NCBI RefSeq assembly: GCF_019132875.1
Contig: NZ_JAHSPF010000009.1
Span: 62,001 to 126,000 of the forward strand
From: Erwinia phyllosphaerae
GTDB lineage: Bacteria; Pseudomonadota; Gammaproteobacteria; Enterobacterales; Enterobacteriaceae
Direction: 5' to 3'
Length of the DNA stretch: 64,000 nucleotides
In this document: one piece after another, positions 35,082 through 47,114 of the stretch
Numbering within the stretch: position 1 is the stretch's first letter
How the letters are laid out: each line of letters starts with the position of its first letter
Notes under the pieces: generated by a model
What the model was told of the DNA's origin: nothing
Database searches by the model: none
The model's input: the letters and a program-made list of their open reading frames with translations, nothing else
Translations under genes and position numbers: made by a program

Positions 35082-36320
35082 TTAAGCCTGTTGCTCTATA
35101 CGACGTTCTTCGGCCATACAGGCTGCGGCGGTAAACAGAATATCCGCAGACGAGTTCAGCGCCGTTTCTGCAGAATCCTGCAGTACGCCAATAATAAAGC
35201 CAACGGCTACAACCTGCATTGCCACATCGTTAGGAATGCCAAACATGTTACAGGCCACCGGGATCAACAGCAGCGAGCCGCCCGCCACGCCGGAAGCACC
35301 ACAGGCGCAAACAGAGGCGACCAGGCTCAGCAGAATAGCCGTACCGGTATCAACATGAATGCCCAGGGTGTTAACCGCCGCCAGCGTCAATACGGTAATA
35401 GTGATAGAGGCACCGGCCATACTGATATTGGCACCAATGGGAATCGAGACGGAGTAGGTGTCTTCATCCAGATTCAGTTTTTTCGCCAGCGCCATATTCA
35501 CCGGAATATTCGCCGCCGAACTGCGGGTAAAGAAGGCGGTTACGCCGCTCTCACGCAGGCAGGTAAAGACCAGGGGATAAGGATTGCGACGGATTTTCCA
35601 GTAAACCAGAATCGGGTTAACCACCAGCGCCATCAGCAGCATGCAGCCCAGCAGCAGCCCCAGAAGATGCGCATACTGCCACAGCGCGGAAAAGCCCGTT
35701 GAGGCCAGAATCGAGGCCACCAGACCAAAAATCCCCACTGGCGCGAAACGAATCACAATGCGTACCAGATACGTGACCGCGTCGGAAGCATCGTTCAGGA
35801 AAGCGCGCGTGGTGTCGCTGCTGTGACGGAAGGCAAAACCCAGCCCGATAGCCCATACCAGAATACCGATATAGTTGGCGTGGATCAGCGCATCGATGGG
35901 ATTGGAAACCATGCTCATCAGCAGACCGTTTAATACGGCCAGAATACCGGAAGGCGGCGTAATCTCATTGTTGGCTGCGGTCAGCGTCAGCGTCTGCGGC
36001 AGCAGATGACTGAAAACCACGGCAACCACGGCGGCAAAAAAGGTGCTCAGCAAATAAAGAATAACGATAGGACGGATATTGGTTTTCTGGCCTTGCTTGT
36101 GGTTAGCGATAGAAGAGATCACCAGCACCATAACCAGCAGCGGCGCGACGGCCTTCAGCGCGCTAACAAACAGTGAGCCGAGCAGGCTAACGGACAGGGC
36201 GCTCTCTTTCGAAAACCAGGCCAGCGCAACGCCAGCCACCAGACCAATCATAATCTGGGTGACCAAACCTGCCTGCATCAAACGTTGCCACAGGCCGGGA
36301 CGATTCTTTTGAATACTCAT
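35082..36320 (-). CDS. sstT: SstT, Na+/serine-threonine symporter
   Basis: 412 residues from the ATG at 36320; a longer frame to 36458 would add 46 unrelated residues. DAACS family, eight or more membrane segments and two re-entrant loops. The [11 protein letters not shown] segment and [10 protein letters not shown] form the substrate/sodium site. Imports L-serine and L-threonine with sodium. Next to alx, as in E. coli. Confidence 0.96.
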   Translation of the reverse strand: MSIQKNRPGLWQRLMQAGLVTQIMIGLVAGVALAWFSKESALSVSLLGSLFVSALKAVAPLLVMVLVISSIANHKQGQKTNIRPIVILYLLSTFFAAVVAVVFSHLLPQTLTLTAANNEITPPSGILAVLNGLLMSMVSNPIDALIHANYIGILVWAIGLGFAFRHSSDTTRAFLNDASDAVTYLVRIVIRFAPVGIFGLVASILASTGFSALWQYAHLLGLLLGCMLLMALVVNPILVYWKIRRNPYPLVFTCLRESGVTAFFTRSSAANIPVNMALAKKLNLDEDTYSVSIPIGANISMAGASITITVLTLAAVNTLGIHVDTGTAILLSLVASVCACGASGVAGGSLLLIPVACNMFGIPNDVAMQVVAVGFIIGVLQDSAETALNSSADILFTAAACMAEERRIEQQA

Positions 36321-36434
36321 ATAAAAACCAGCTGTTAAAGTGATGGAATGCGCGTCAGCGTCGTATGCGCTGAATAAGGCGGCATCTTTGTGTTTGCGCA
36401 GGCAGTATAAGGAAATGTGCTGACAGGGGAAATG

Positions 36435-36470
36435 AAAAATGGCCTGGCGGCAGAGCATCGCCGCCAGGCC
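36435..36470 (-). terminator. Intrinsic terminator of alx
   Basis: GGCCTGGCGGC/GCCGCCAGGCC is a perfect 11-bp stem with an 8-nt loop, followed on the minus strand by ATTTTTCATTT. It lies 14 nt after the alx stop. Confidence 0.88.
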
Positions 36471-36484
36471 TGCAGGTAACTGCG

Positions 36485-37456
36485 TTATTTTCGCAGCATC
36501 TTACGATCGTTACGGCGATTGACCCAGACGTTCACCAACAGCGTGACGGCCAGGATCCCACCAACCGTGCCGAGCGAAACGGCAACCGGAATATGGTAAA
36601 AATCGACAATCAGCATTTTGACGCCGATAAAGATCAGTACGATAGCCAGGCCATATTTCAGCATCGAGAAACGTTCCGCCACGTTGGCCAGCAGGAAATA
36701 CATGGCCCGCAGGCCAAGAATGGCGAACAGGTTAGAGGTCAGCACGATAAAAGGATCGGTGGTGACGGCAAAAATCGCGGGAATACTGTCGACGGCAAAA
36801 ATAACGTCGCTCAGCTCGACCATAATCAGCACCAGCAGCAGCGGCGTGGCGTAAAGCAGACCGCTACGGCGGACAAAAAACTTTTCGCCTTGCAGATCGT
36901 CGGTCATGCGCAGATGGCCGCGCAGCCAGCGAACGATTGGTTTATCGCCGACCGCGCCCTCATCGTCTTTGCCCGCCATCGCCATTTTGACGCCGGTGAA
37001 CAGCAAAAAGGCACCAAACAGATACAGGATCCAGCTGAATTCAGTAACCAGCCAGCTTCCCGCGAAAATCATCAGGGTGCGCAGTACAATCGCGCCAAGC
37101 ACGCCGTAAATAAGCACGCGCCGCTGCAACGCGGCTGGCACAGAGAAGTAGCTGAACAGCATCAGCCAGACGAAAACGTTATCTACCGCCAGCGCTTTCT
37201 CCAGCACGTAGCCGGTAAGGAAGGCGAGCGTCTGGCTATGGGCGATTTGCGGGCCGACAGCGCCTTTTAAGTACCACCACAGCCCGGCCGCAAACAGCAG
37301 CGAAAGAGAAATCCACACCAGCGACCAGACGGCGGCCTGCTTAAGCGACATGGTTTGTGCGCCGCGTCGTCCCTGTAACAGCAGGTCGACTGCCAGCATA
37401 ATCAGCACTATGACAGCAAAGCTGCCCCAGAGTAACGGCGTGCCTACAGTATTCAT
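36485..37456 (-). CDS. alx: Alx, TerC-family membrane protein (manganese export)
   Basis: 323 residues from the ATG at 37456, directly preceded by an in-frame GTG that is not needed. The N-terminus [11 protein letters not shown] equals E. coli Alx. TerC motifs include [11 protein letters not shown] and [11 protein letters not shown], whose acidic residues are the probable metal site in the membrane. In E. coli Alx exports Mn2+ and is controlled by a pH- and Mn-responsive leader RNA, which is present here too. Confidence 0.95.
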   Translation of the reverse strand: MNTVGTPLLWGSFAVIVLIMLAVDLLLQGRRGAQTMSLKQAAVWSLVWISLSLLFAAGLWWYLKGAVGPQIAHSQTLAFLTGYVLEKALAVDNVFVWLMLFSYFSVPAALQRRVLIYGVLGAIVLRTLMIFAGSWLVTEFSWILYLFGAFLLFTGVKMAMAGKDDEGAVGDKPIVRWLRGHLRMTDDLQGEKFFVRRSGLLYATPLLLVLIMVELSDVIFAVDSIPAIFAVTTDPFIVLTSNLFAILGLRAMYFLLANVAERFSMLKYGLAIVLIFIGVKMLIVDFYHIPVAVSLGTVGGILAVTLLVNVWVNRRNDRKMLRK

Positions 37457-37477
37457 CACGTTGTCCTGTACAAAATA

Positions 37478-37640
37478 AAATGGCTGACGTCAGAAGACGC
37501 CAGCCACACTATTTTGATCGTGTGCAAACCTCGCCTTCCGGCAAGGTCTCACTTACAGTCAGAACGCTGACTGCCCGGTAACCGGATGCTTGCGCATCGT
37601 AATGACGATTATCCGACGAAGAAGTTACTCCCCTTTGCTG
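37478..37640 (-). promoter_or_regulatory. yybP-ykoY manganese riboswitch (alx leader, PRE)
   Basis: On the minus strand the 5' end reads AAAGGGGAGTAACTTC, the characteristic opening of the yybP-ykoY class. It continues through a GACCTTGCCGGAAGGCGAGGT hairpin to the expression platform GGCTGGCGTC-TTCT-GACGTCAGCC (37482-37505), followed by ATTTTATTTT. This last hairpin can act as a terminator or sequester the start region of alx. In E. coli the same element senses Mn2+ and alkaline pH and raises alx expression. Confidence 0.88.
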
Positions 37641-37787
37641 TACTGAAGATAGAGAGGAGTACGACAGCGGTCAATTCTTTTCAGACATATTTAGAAATAT
37701 TTACACGGCGTCTGCCTGCCTGTTTGATTTTTAACGTATCCTCTTTCACGATAAACATAAAGAAGCGTAAAAAGGCAAAACAACACT

Positions 37788-39479
37788 ATGTCCTCAGGCA
37801 GTAAACACGCACTTAACTGGACCAGCCTGCTGGTCGCCATTCCTGTCGGGCTGGTGGCTTCGCTGGTGACGCTGGCTTTCCGATTGCTGATTGAACATCT
37901 TAATTTATTGTTTTTTGGCAGCCGCCAGGATGTCACGCAGGCTATTCACGCCTGGCCGTGGTACAGCTGGCCCCTGATCGTCGGCGCTGGCGGCCTGCTG
38001 GCCGGTTTTTTCCTGCGTTACGCCACCGCAATTGAACAGAAAGAGACGGTGCGCACCGACTACCTGGAAGTGATCAACGCCCGGCTGGATGCGGTACCTA
38101 CCAAAACCTCGCTGTTTCGCGCTCTCTCTTCCATCGCCAGCATCAGCAGCGGGGCCTCTATTGGTAAAGAGGGGCCGATGGTGCAGCTTTCCGCGCTGGT
38201 CGGCAGCCTGATGGGACGCTTCTGGTTTAAAAAGCTACCGCTGAAAAATACCGACGTAGTCGCGATGGCCGCCGCCGCTGGGCTTTCTTCGGTTTACCAT
38301 GCGCCGCTCGCCTCCGCGATTTTTGTCGCCGAAATCGCTTTTGGCATCTCTGCCTTACAGCGACTGATCCCGCTGATTATCGCCGCAGGCATGGCCGTGT
38401 TAACCATGTCGACGCTGGGCTACCGTTCCGCTATCTATCCTTTTTCCCATGCGCAGTTTGCGCTGACGCCGCAGAATATGCTGCTGGCGGTGGTCATCGG
38501 TTTACTGGCTGGTCTGGCGGGCTGGGCCTTAATCTGGCTGATAGCCCAAAGCCGCAGGCGGTTTAGCCGCATAAAAAGTTTACCGTTGCGGCTGGGCACC
38601 GGCGGCCTGCTGGTTGGTATTCTGGCTATCGGCAGTACTAACGTGCTGGGCAACGGTTATGAAGTGATTGTGGAAATCATGGCCGGCCGCTTCCTGCTGG
38701 CAGGGCTGGTTATTCTGCTGGTGCTAAAAATGTTGGCGACGGCTGTTTCCGTCGGGTCGAATGCGGTCGGCGGTCTGTTTACGCCTTCCCTGCTGATTGG
38801 CGCGGTACTGGGCGTGATAGTCGCCAGCCTGGCCGCGCTGGCCGGATTTCCGGTCGATAACCCGATAATCTTTGCTGCCGTCGGCATGGGCGCGGTACTG
38901 GCTTCGGTCAGCCAGGCGCCGTTAATGGCCATGCTGATGGTGCTGGAAATGACGCTGAACAGCAGCCTGCTTTTTCCGACAATGATCGCCTGCGCGCTGG
39001 CGTTTATGGTGGTTTATCAGCTGCAATCCAACAGTACTTACCCGGTTATTAAAAACCACTTCAGCCGTTCAGACGCCAAATTCGATTTTGATAACGGCAT
39101 TATTTCGCAGTTTATCGTTTCCGGCGCGGCGCTCCAGCCGGATGATTCGGTGGGAAAAGCGCTGGCGGTTAGTTCATTAAAGCGCGAACGCTTTGTCTAT
39201 GTGATTAACGAAACCGGGCAGTTTTTGGGCGCGGTCTCCATCCACGACATCTCACGTAAAGTGCTGGATAAAGAGATCACGCTGAACTCGCCGGTAAGCT
39301 GCGTCACCGACGCTTCCTTTCCTTACGTTTTTGAAAATCAAACTATTACTGAAGGCTGGGAAGCGTTCGCCCGAATTACGCTGGAGCGCTTGCCGGTGCT
39401 GAACAATCCTGTTGAACGCCGGTTTCTCGGCGCATTGACGAAAACCAGCCTGATTCAGAAAGCGAAGGATTTTCTCTGA
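37788..39479 (+). CDS. ClC-family chloride channel/antiporter with C-terminal CBS domains
   Basis: 563 residues. The membrane part carries Ser-Ser-Gly-Ala-Ser-Ile-Gly-Lys-Glu-Gly-Pro with gating Glu128, and a conserved Gly-Gly-Leu-Phe-Thr-Pro-Ser-Leu motif. About residues 435-563 form a CBS pair (Val-Ile-Asn-Glu-Thr-Gly-Gln-Phe-Leu-Gly-Ala-Val-Ser). E. coli ClcA and ClcB lack such domains, so this is a longer subfamily, possibly nucleotide-regulated. Enterobacterial ClC antiporters help acid resistance. Divergent from alx. Confidence 0.9.
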   Translation: MSSGSKHALNWTSLLVAIPVGLVASLVTLAFRLLIEHLNLLFFGSRQDVTQAIHAWPWYSWPLIVGAGGLLAGFFLRYATAIEQKETVRTDYLEVINARLDAVPTKTSLFRALSSIASISSGASIGKEGPMVQLSALVGSLMGRFWFKKLPLKNTDVVAMAAAAGLSSVYHAPLASAIFVAEIAFGISALQRLIPLIIAAGMAVLTMSTLGYRSAIYPFSHAQFALTPQNMLLAVVIGLLAGLAGWALIWLIAQSRRRFSRIKSLPLRLGTGGLLVGILAIGSTNVLGNGYEVIVEIMAGRFLLAGLVILLVLKMLATAVSVGSNAVGGLFTPSLLIGAVLGVIVASLAALAGFPVDNPIIFAAVGMGAVLASVSQAPLMAMLMVLEMTLNSSLLFPTMIACALAFMVVYQLQSNSTYPVIKNHFSRSDAKFDFDNGIISQFIVSGAALQPDDSVGKALAVSSLKRERFVYVINETGQFLGAVSIHDISRKVLDKEITLNSPVSCVTDASFPYVFENQTITEGWEAFARITLERLPVLNNPVERRFLGALTKTSLIQKAKDFL

Positions 39480-39483
39480 CGGC

Positions 39484-39981
39484 TTACTGCTGGCGCTGGT
39501 CTCGCCAGTTCAGCCAGACGCGCATATCAAACTCCAGCTGGTGATAGTCCGGCTCCATATGGCAGCACAGCTGGTAGAACGCTTTGTTATGATCTTTCTC
39601 TTTCAGATGGGCCAACTCGTGAACCACGATCATCCGCAGGAAATCTTCCGGCCCGTCGCGAAACAGCGTGGCAATGCGGATTTCGTTGTTGGCCTTCAGC
39701 TTGCCACCCTGCACGCGTGAAATAAACGTATTGGTGCCGAGCGTGCCTTTAATCGGGTTCTGTTTATTATCGAACTGCACCTTTGACAGGGCGGACGCAT
39801 TCTTCAGATAGCGCTGCTTCAGCTCGCCCACAAACTGGTACAGCGACTTATCGCTTTGAATCGCATGGCCATCCGGGTATTTCTTTTCCAGCCACAGGCC
39901 CAGCTTGCCTTGTTTAAACAGCGTTTCTACCTGGGTGATAATCGTGGCGGGATAGCCATCAAGATAACGTAATTGCGTCAT
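39484..39981 (-). CDS. ygjP: YgjP, zincin-like metallopeptidase (M48-type)
   Basis: 165 residues from the ATG at 39981, matching the E. coli start (Met-x-x-Leu-x-Tyr-Leu-x-Gly-Tyr-Pro); upstream ATGs are not favoured. The zinc motif His-Glu-Leu-Ala-His-Leu-Lys-Glu-Lys-Asp-His-Asn is intact. YgjP/SprT-like family; its substrate is unknown. Convergent with the ClC gene, 4 bp apart. Confidence 0.93.
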   Translation of the reverse strand: MTQLRYLDGYPATIITQVETLFKQGKLGLWLEKKYPDGHAIQSDKSLYQFVGELKQRYLKNASALSKVQFDNKQNPIKGTLGTNTFISRVQGGKLKANNEIRIATLFRDGPEDFLRMIVVHELAHLKEKDHNKAFYQLCCHMEPDYHQLEFDMRVWLNWRDQRQQ

Positions 39982-40093
39982 AAAATCGGGAAACTCGTAA
40001 ATAAGTGCCATGATACCATTTTCGCCACCGGCAATTGCCAGTATCGACGGCTTTTCGCATACTGTCATTTCTGGAAATTATGGGGAAGTTATC

Positions 40094-40606
40094 ATGATTG
40101 ATTACCGAGAGCTATTTAGCGCGGGTGCGGGTTTCGAGGCGTTTGCCAGAACCGGGCTGGCGGGCGAAGTGGCTGCTGTCAAAGCCGCGCGGGCAAAGCT
40201 GGCGGCTGAGGTTACGGATGAGCTGAAAGAGCGAGTGAAGCAGATACAGGGTGAATATTACCTGCTGACGGCTGCCGAACTGTGGTGTCCCGACTGCCAG
40301 CGCAACGTGACCGCCATGCAGTTTATCAGCGAGCTGCAGCCGACGGTTTCGCAGGCAATCATCAGTAAAAGCCGTGCTGAACGCAGCCTGCTGCCGGCGC
40401 TGGCGCTGGATAAAGTGCGGATTCCCTTTACCGTCGTGCTTAACGGCAGGTTCGAGCAGATCGGCACCTTTGTAGAAAGACCGCAAAAAGTCGTTAATGG
40501 CGGTGAGGCGGAACTGCAGGCGTATCGCGAAGGCGAGCTGCTGCAAGAAACCGTGGAAGATATTCTGGCAATTATTGAGAAAAACCGCGCTGAATCAGAG
40601 GGATGA
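40094..40606 (+). CDS. Thioredoxin-family protein
   Basis: 170 residues from the ATG at 40094, with GGGGAAG upstream. A Glu-Leu-Trp-Cys-Pro-Asp-Cys-Gln motif near residue 58 gives a redox-active CPDC pair in a thioredoxin fold. The family is often annotated simply as thioredoxin family protein. No signal peptide, so cytoplasmic. Partner unknown. Confidence 0.85.
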   Translation: MIDYRELFSAGAGFEAFARTGLAGEVAAVKAARAKLAAEVTDELKERVKQIQGEYYLLTAAELWCPDCQRNVTAMQFISELQPTVSQAIISKSRAERSLLPALALDKVRIPFTVVLNGRFEQIGTFVERPQKVVNGGEAELQAYREGELLQETVEDILAIIEKNRAESEG

Positions 40607-40857
40607 CGACAGCCAGTTTACCCGGGAAAAGCGCGTGTTGATTCCAGAGCTGGCGATGGCGGGTTGCGTCAGACATGCGGGGTATTTTGCCGGGACGTTG
40701 TTGGTTTATCGCGACTACGGCAGATAGCGCTATATGCGTGCCGGGTGCTGCCTGCCCAGGCTAATCGCCCGGCCAGCAGGCAGCTCCTTGTCTCAGCGAT
40801 AAAAGTCAGAAACTTCTCGCGCTCTAATCTCTGTGTACCAGTGGTCACCGCTCCCGA

Positions 40858-42123
40858 TTATCTTGCAGAGCGCTCGGCGATTTTCAGCGGCGGATGCGGC
40901 GAATCGTGGGTAAACCTCACCGGCACGCCCTTGCGTGCGGAGCGATAAATCGCCTCCATCAGAATATGATCCTGTAGCCCTTCTTCGCCAGGCGAATACG
41001 GCGTGGCGTCATGCAGCACGCAATGCGCGAAATGGTCAATCTCCAGCGTAAACTGATTCTTTGGCGACAGCCGCAGCTCGTTCACCTGTTCAGACTGCTC
41101 ATGGCGCTGCGCAACCTGCAAACGCTGGCCCTCATAGGCAAAAGCGTTATCCAGTGCGATCCAGCCTTTCTCCAGCCGAATACGCATATCTTTCGCCTCG
41201 TGCGTACCGTAGCTGCTGAAACAGTTGGCGATAGCGCCCGATGGAAAACGCAGCGTAAAGGCTATCGTTTCTTCCACTTCGCTAAAGCGGTCGTCGTCGG
41301 TGGGATTAATAATCTGCGCGTAAACCTCGATCGGATCTTCCGCCAGCATGGTGCGCACGCCGTTCAGGCAGTAGAGGCCGATATCGGGCAATACGCCGCC
41401 GCCGGAAAGCGCCGCGCGCATCCGCCACTGATCGCCCGGCCCCTGAACCTGACTGGTGATGGCTTCTATTACGCGCGGCTGGCCCAGCTCGCCGCTTTGC
41501 GTCAGGCGCGCCGCCTCAACGTTAAACAGCTCGTGCTGGCAGCGATAGGCAATCATCAGCTTCACTTTCGCCTGCTGGCAGGCGGCAATCATTTCGCGCG
41601 CCTCGTCCGGCGTGTTGGCCATCGGCTTTTCGCAAAGAACGTGCTTGCCCGCTTTAGCCGCCGCGACAACGTGATCGCGGTGCAGCCCGTTTGGCGTCAC
41701 GACATAAACCGCCTGAATCTTCTGATTATCGGCCATCTTGTGCATTTCGTCATAACGGTAGATAGCATTGGGATCGATACCGTATTGCCGGGCTACCGCC
41801 TGCGCTTTTTCGGGCCGATCGGAAACCAGCGCCACGGGACGGGCAAACTGGCTCTCGTTCAGCGCGGGCAGGATCTGGTTTAAAGAGAGACGTCCGAGGC
41901 CAACGATGGCAATACCTAAACGCTCATCCGGCGGCAGCGGCGTGGCGGGCTGCGGCTCCGGCCTGTCGGCTGCGCCTTTCCAGTTCTCAAAGGTGACGGC
42001 ATGGTCGGCGACCTGGCCGACATCAATAGCGTTGGGTGAAAGCGCTTTGCCAGCGGCCGGTAGCGCTGGCCCGGTTTTCGTGCCCGGCCCGGAAGGGGCG
42101 TAATGACGCTGAGTTTTAGACAT
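40858..42123 (-). CDS. Gfo/Idh/MocA-family oxidoreductase (glucose-fructose oxidoreductase-like)
   Basis: 421 residues. After about 66 residues of Pro/Ala-rich extension, a Rossmann domain begins with Ile-Val-Gly-Leu-Gly-Arg-Leu-Ser. The Cys-Glu-Lys-Pro-Met-Ala motif of the family carries the catalytic Lys, and the C-terminal alpha/beta domain follows. Likely NAD(P)-dependent sugar dehydrogenase. The N-terminal extension has no clear twin-arginine motif, so cytoplasmic location is more likely than the periplasm. 17 nt after the DUF1275 gene, probably co-transcribed. Confidence 0.87.
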   Translation of the reverse strand: MSKTQRHYAPSGPGTKTGPALPAAGKALSPNAIDVGQVADHAVTFENWKGAADRPEPQPATPLPPDERLGIAIVGLGRLSLNQILPALNESQFARPVALVSDRPEKAQAVARQYGIDPNAIYRYDEMHKMADNQKIQAVYVVTPNGLHRDHVVAAAKAGKHVLCEKPMANTPDEAREMIAACQQAKVKLMIAYRCQHELFNVEAARLTQSGELGQPRVIEAITSQVQGPGDQWRMRAALSGGGVLPDIGLYCLNGVRTMLAEDPIEVYAQIINPTDDDRFSEVEETIAFTLRFPSGAIANCFSSYGTHEAKDMRIRLEKGWIALDNAFAYEGQRLQVAQRHEQSEQVNELRLSPKNQFTLEIDHFAHCVLHDATPYSPGEEGLQDHILMEAIYRSARKGVPVRFTHDSPHPPLKIAERSAR

Positions 42124-42140
42124 GCGGATCTCCGTTGAAA

Positions 42141-42818
42141 TTAAGATGAATGCTGCTGCGCGGCACGCTGTTTCAGCTTATGCGTCAACACAAAATGGTT
42201 AGCGGTAACGACAGCCGCCAGCGCAAGGCACCAGAGCGGCACGGCAAGCAGGGCGGATGCGGCGAAGTGACTATCAAGCAGCGCACCGAAAAAAGCGGCG
42301 ATAATCCAAATCAGCCAGCGTAACGCGTAGTTTCCGGCGCTGCGGAATTGTCCGGCGGCCAGCGCCCGACCCAGCCTGACCAGCGTGCCGGTCATAAAGG
42401 TGACGCCCGCTTCGCTACGGCGAACCTGATTCAGCGTGCCCATCGCCGCACTAATTAACAGCACAGGGCCTAAAGAAAACTTCTCGCTGGTAAAAGGGCA
42501 GGCCAGCGCCAGCAGTACGGCGACCAGCAGCAGTAACAGCGGCGCGCGCCACGAGGCCGCTTTGTTGCCCAGCCAGGCCGCCAGCGTGGTTCCGGCGATA
42601 AAAGTCAGTACGATGGTTAACAGCGGCAGCGCTTTCGCCAGATCGCCCTGTTGAAAAAAACGCGCCATTTTGGAGCTATTGCCGGTCATATAGACCGCCA
42701 GCATCTCTTTGCTGTGCAGGTAGAGCAGCGCATCAGTGACGCCTGCGGCGGCAACCAGGAGCCAGACGAACAGCGTGGTGGATTCAAAACGATACGGCTT
42801 AATCACTACAGTTAACAC
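42141..42818 (-). CDS. DUF1275 (YoaK-like) membrane protein
   Basis: 225 residues with six hydrophobic helices. The family motif around Asp-Ala-Leu-Leu-Tyr-Leu and Tyr-Met-Thr-Gly-Asn-Ser-Ser-Lys-Met-Ala, and later Thr-Phe-Met-Thr-Gly-Thr-Leu-Val-Arg-Leu, are typical. Function unknown. First gene of a likely pair with the oxidoreductase. Confidence 0.88.
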   Translation of the reverse strand: MLTVVIKPYRFESTTLFVWLLVAAAGVTDALLYLHSKEMLAVYMTGNSSKMARFFQQGDLAKALPLLTIVLTFIAGTTLAAWLGNKAASWRAPLLLLLVAVLLALACPFTSEKFSLGPVLLISAAMGTLNQVRRSEAGVTFMTGTLVRLGRALAAGQFRSAGNYALRWLIWIIAAFFGALLDSHFAASALLAVPLWCLALAAVVTANHFVLTHKLKQRAAQQHSS

Positions 42819-43095
42819 AGCCGTGCTGCGCTCCAGGCTATTTACGTATAATCAAATATATAGGTAACAATCAGGCCTGGCGCGAGCGAAGCGGCGCGAT
42901 GGATTACAGGCGCTATTGGAAAAAAGCAGAAATTTCAGTCGATAAGGATATGAAAAAAAGAGTCGATCACGGCTGGCGGTACCTGGCGAAAAAAGCGTGA
43001 TAAGGCTCCCAAAGCGCCACTGATTAAGAAAAAAGTTTACTGTCGGCCCGTTTTAGGGGATAACTCGCGGGAATTTTTATCCTGCCGGAGATCCC

Positions 43096-44223
43096 ATGAG
43101 CCAACTCGAACTGAGCCACCGCACGCTGACGCTGCATCGTTTCCCCCAGATGCGCGACGAAAGCCCGCTGCAGGCGTGGGACGCCGCCGATGAATATCTG
43201 CTGAAGCAGGTAAGCGAAACGCCCGCTAACGGCGCGACGTTAATCTTCAACGACACCTTTGGCGCGCTGGCCTGCGCGCTGGTGGGCGAAGAGCTTTTCA
43301 GTATTAGCGACTCGTGGATTAGCCAGCAGGCGACGAGGCAAAACCTGATGGAAAACGGCATGGATGAAGCCGACGTGCATTTTCTGGACAGTCTGGCAAA
43401 GCTGCCCGAAAATCCGGCTCGCGTGCTGATTAAAATCCCTAAGACTATGGCTTTGCTGGAGCAGCAGCTGCGCGCGCTGCGGCTGGTCGTAACGCCGGAA
43501 ACGCAGGTTATCGCTGCGGGCAAGGCAAAGGATATTCATACCTCAACGCTTCAGCTGTTTGAACGCGTGCTGGGCAAAACCACCACTTCGCTGGCGGTAA
43601 AAAAAGCGCGCCTGATCTACTGCACGCCAGATCTGCCTGCGCTGGCCGACGGGGCTGAAACCTACGCCTGGCCGCTGGACGGCACCGATTATCATATTCA
43701 TAACCATGCCAACGTCTTTGCCCGCAGCGGGCTGGACGTCGGTGCGCGCTTCTTTATGGCGCATCTGCCGGACAACATCGATGGCGAAATTGTCGATCTG
43801 GGCTGCGGTAACGGCGTGATTGGTCTGATTGCGCTGGAACAGAATCCGCAGGCCGAGGTGCATTTTGTTGATGAATCCTGGATGGCGGTAGCCAGCAGCC
43901 GCATGAATGTGGAAGTTAACCGGCCAGAGGATTTAGCCCGCAGCCACTTTGCGGTGAACAACGCGCTGGCCGGTTTTCCTTCCGATCGCCTGCATGCGGT
44001 GCTGTGCAATCCACCGTTCCATCAGCAAAACACGCTGACCGATCATATCGCCTGGCAGATGTTCCGCGACGCGCGTCGCTGTCTGCAATATGGCGGCGAG
44101 CTGCGCATCGTGGGTAATCGTCATCTTGATTACTATCGCAAAATGAAAAAGCTGTTCGGCAACTGCACCACCGTCGCTTCCAACCAGAAGTTTGTGATCC
44201 TGCGTTCGGTCAAGCTGCGCTAG
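43096..44223 (+). CDS. rlmG: RlmG, 23S rRNA m2G1835 methyltransferase
   Basis: 375 residues. Two methyltransferase-like domains; the C-terminal one is active, with SAM motif [11 protein letters not shown] near residue 235 and the catalytic Asn-Pro-Pro-Phe at about residue 305. It methylates the exocyclic amine of G1835 of 23S rRNA. Its stop overlaps, tail to tail, the stop of the laccase-domain gene. rlmG and fadH are also neighbours in E. coli. Confidence 0.96.
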   Translation: MSQLELSHRTLTLHRFPQMRDESPLQAWDAADEYLLKQVSETPANGATLIFNDTFGALACALVGEELFSISDSWISQQATRQNLMENGMDEADVHFLDSLAKLPENPARVLIKIPKTMALLEQQLRALRLVVTPETQVIAAGKAKDIHTSTLQLFERVLGKTTTSLAVKKARLIYCTPDLPALADGAETYAWPLDGTDYHIHNHANVFARSGLDVGARFFMAHLPDNIDGEIVDLGCGNGVIGLIALEQNPQAEVHFVDESWMAVASSRMNVEVNRPEDLARSHFAVNNALAGFPSDRLHAVLCNPPFHQQNTLTDHIAWQMFRDARRCLQYGGELRIVGNRHLDYYRKMKKLFGNCTTVASNQKFVILRSVKLR

Positions 44224-44939
44224 TTGCTTAGCCGTTTAATCCAGGAATATCGCTGTTGATAGCCATGCTGAAAATGGCCGTTGCGGCGATAGCTGGCCTG
44301 CTCTTCCGCCATACAGTAGGTGCAGATTTGGCTTAGCTCAATCTGCGCTTCCGGCACGCCTTCCCGCATTGCCATCCGTTTAGCCAGCTGCGGTAAATCG
44401 AACCAGATGCCCTGCGTCGTGGCAACGGCCTGCGCCCTTACCGCGTGCGGGTTCAGATATTGTCTGGTGGAAAAGGCCAGCAGCGGTCGCAGGTTATTGG
44501 GATTTTCCTGTCCGATCGCCGTCAGACGATCCTCGCCCAGCTCATAGCAGCAAGGCCCAATCGCTGGCCCGATAGCAATATATAAGCTTTCCGGCGTGGC
44601 ACCGCGTTCGCAAAGCAGACGAAGCGCATTAATCAGTACGCCTTTCAGCGCGCCGTTAAGGCCTGCATGCACGGCGGCGACCTGCCGTTGCCTGCTGTCG
44701 GCAATCAGCACCGGCAGGCAGTCAGCGGTATAAACGGCGACGGGACGCGATCCTGTGCCGATCAGGCCGTCCGCCTCATGGCTTTTTACCGGCAGAGCTT
44801 CGCTGTCCAGCAGCACGGTTGCGCTGTGGCGCTGCTGGTTCAGAACGCTCTCCGGCGGCGGCGGTTCACCGGCAGGCTGAAAGGCGTGATCCAGCCAGTC
44901 GAAGGAAGAAAGCAGGGCGGAGCGGTAAGCGTGCGGCAT
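44220..44939 (-). CDS. YfiH-family (laccase-domain) protein, paralogue
   Basis: 239 residues of the YfiH/LACC1 family, whose members act on purine nucleosides or are proposed polyphenol oxidases. Zinc-site candidates are His in Gln-Gln-Arg-His-Ser, Cys in Thr-Ala-Asp-Cys-Leu-Pro and His in Val-His-Ala-Gly. The usual His-Ala-Gly-Trp-Arg-Gly is changed to His-Ala-Gly-Leu-Asn-Gly, so this is probably a divergent second copy rather than the clpB-linked yfiH. Inserted between rlmG and fadH. Confidence 0.85.
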   Translation of the reverse strand: MPHAYRSALLSSFDWLDHAFQPAGEPPPPESVLNQQRHSATVLLDSEALPVKSHEADGLIGTGSRPVAVYTADCLPVLIADSRQRQVAAVHAGLNGALKGVLINALRLLCERGATPESLYIAIGPAIGPCCYELGEDRLTAIGQENPNNLRPLLAFSTRQYLNPHAVRAQAVATTQGIWFDLPQLAKRMAMREGVPEAQIELSQICTYCMAEEQASYRRNGHFQHGYQQRYSWIKRLSN

Positions 44940-45011
44940 CGGGCATCCTTTTCAACATTGAGCAGAAACGATGCCAGCTTAGCCTGGCGGCGGCCTGAAG
45001 GGATAGTCTTG

Positions 45012-47051
<2,040 letters not shown>

Positions 47052-47114
47052 TCACTGTAGCGGCGGCGCAAAAATTCCGAAAGCGTCACGAACAGAAATG
47101 TGACGCGCGTCCGG

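Noticed and set aside
41011-41883. Long open frame antisense to the Gfo/Idh/MocA gene
   Set aside because: Same reason: a shadow of a well-supported gene, without a ribosome site or recognisable domain.
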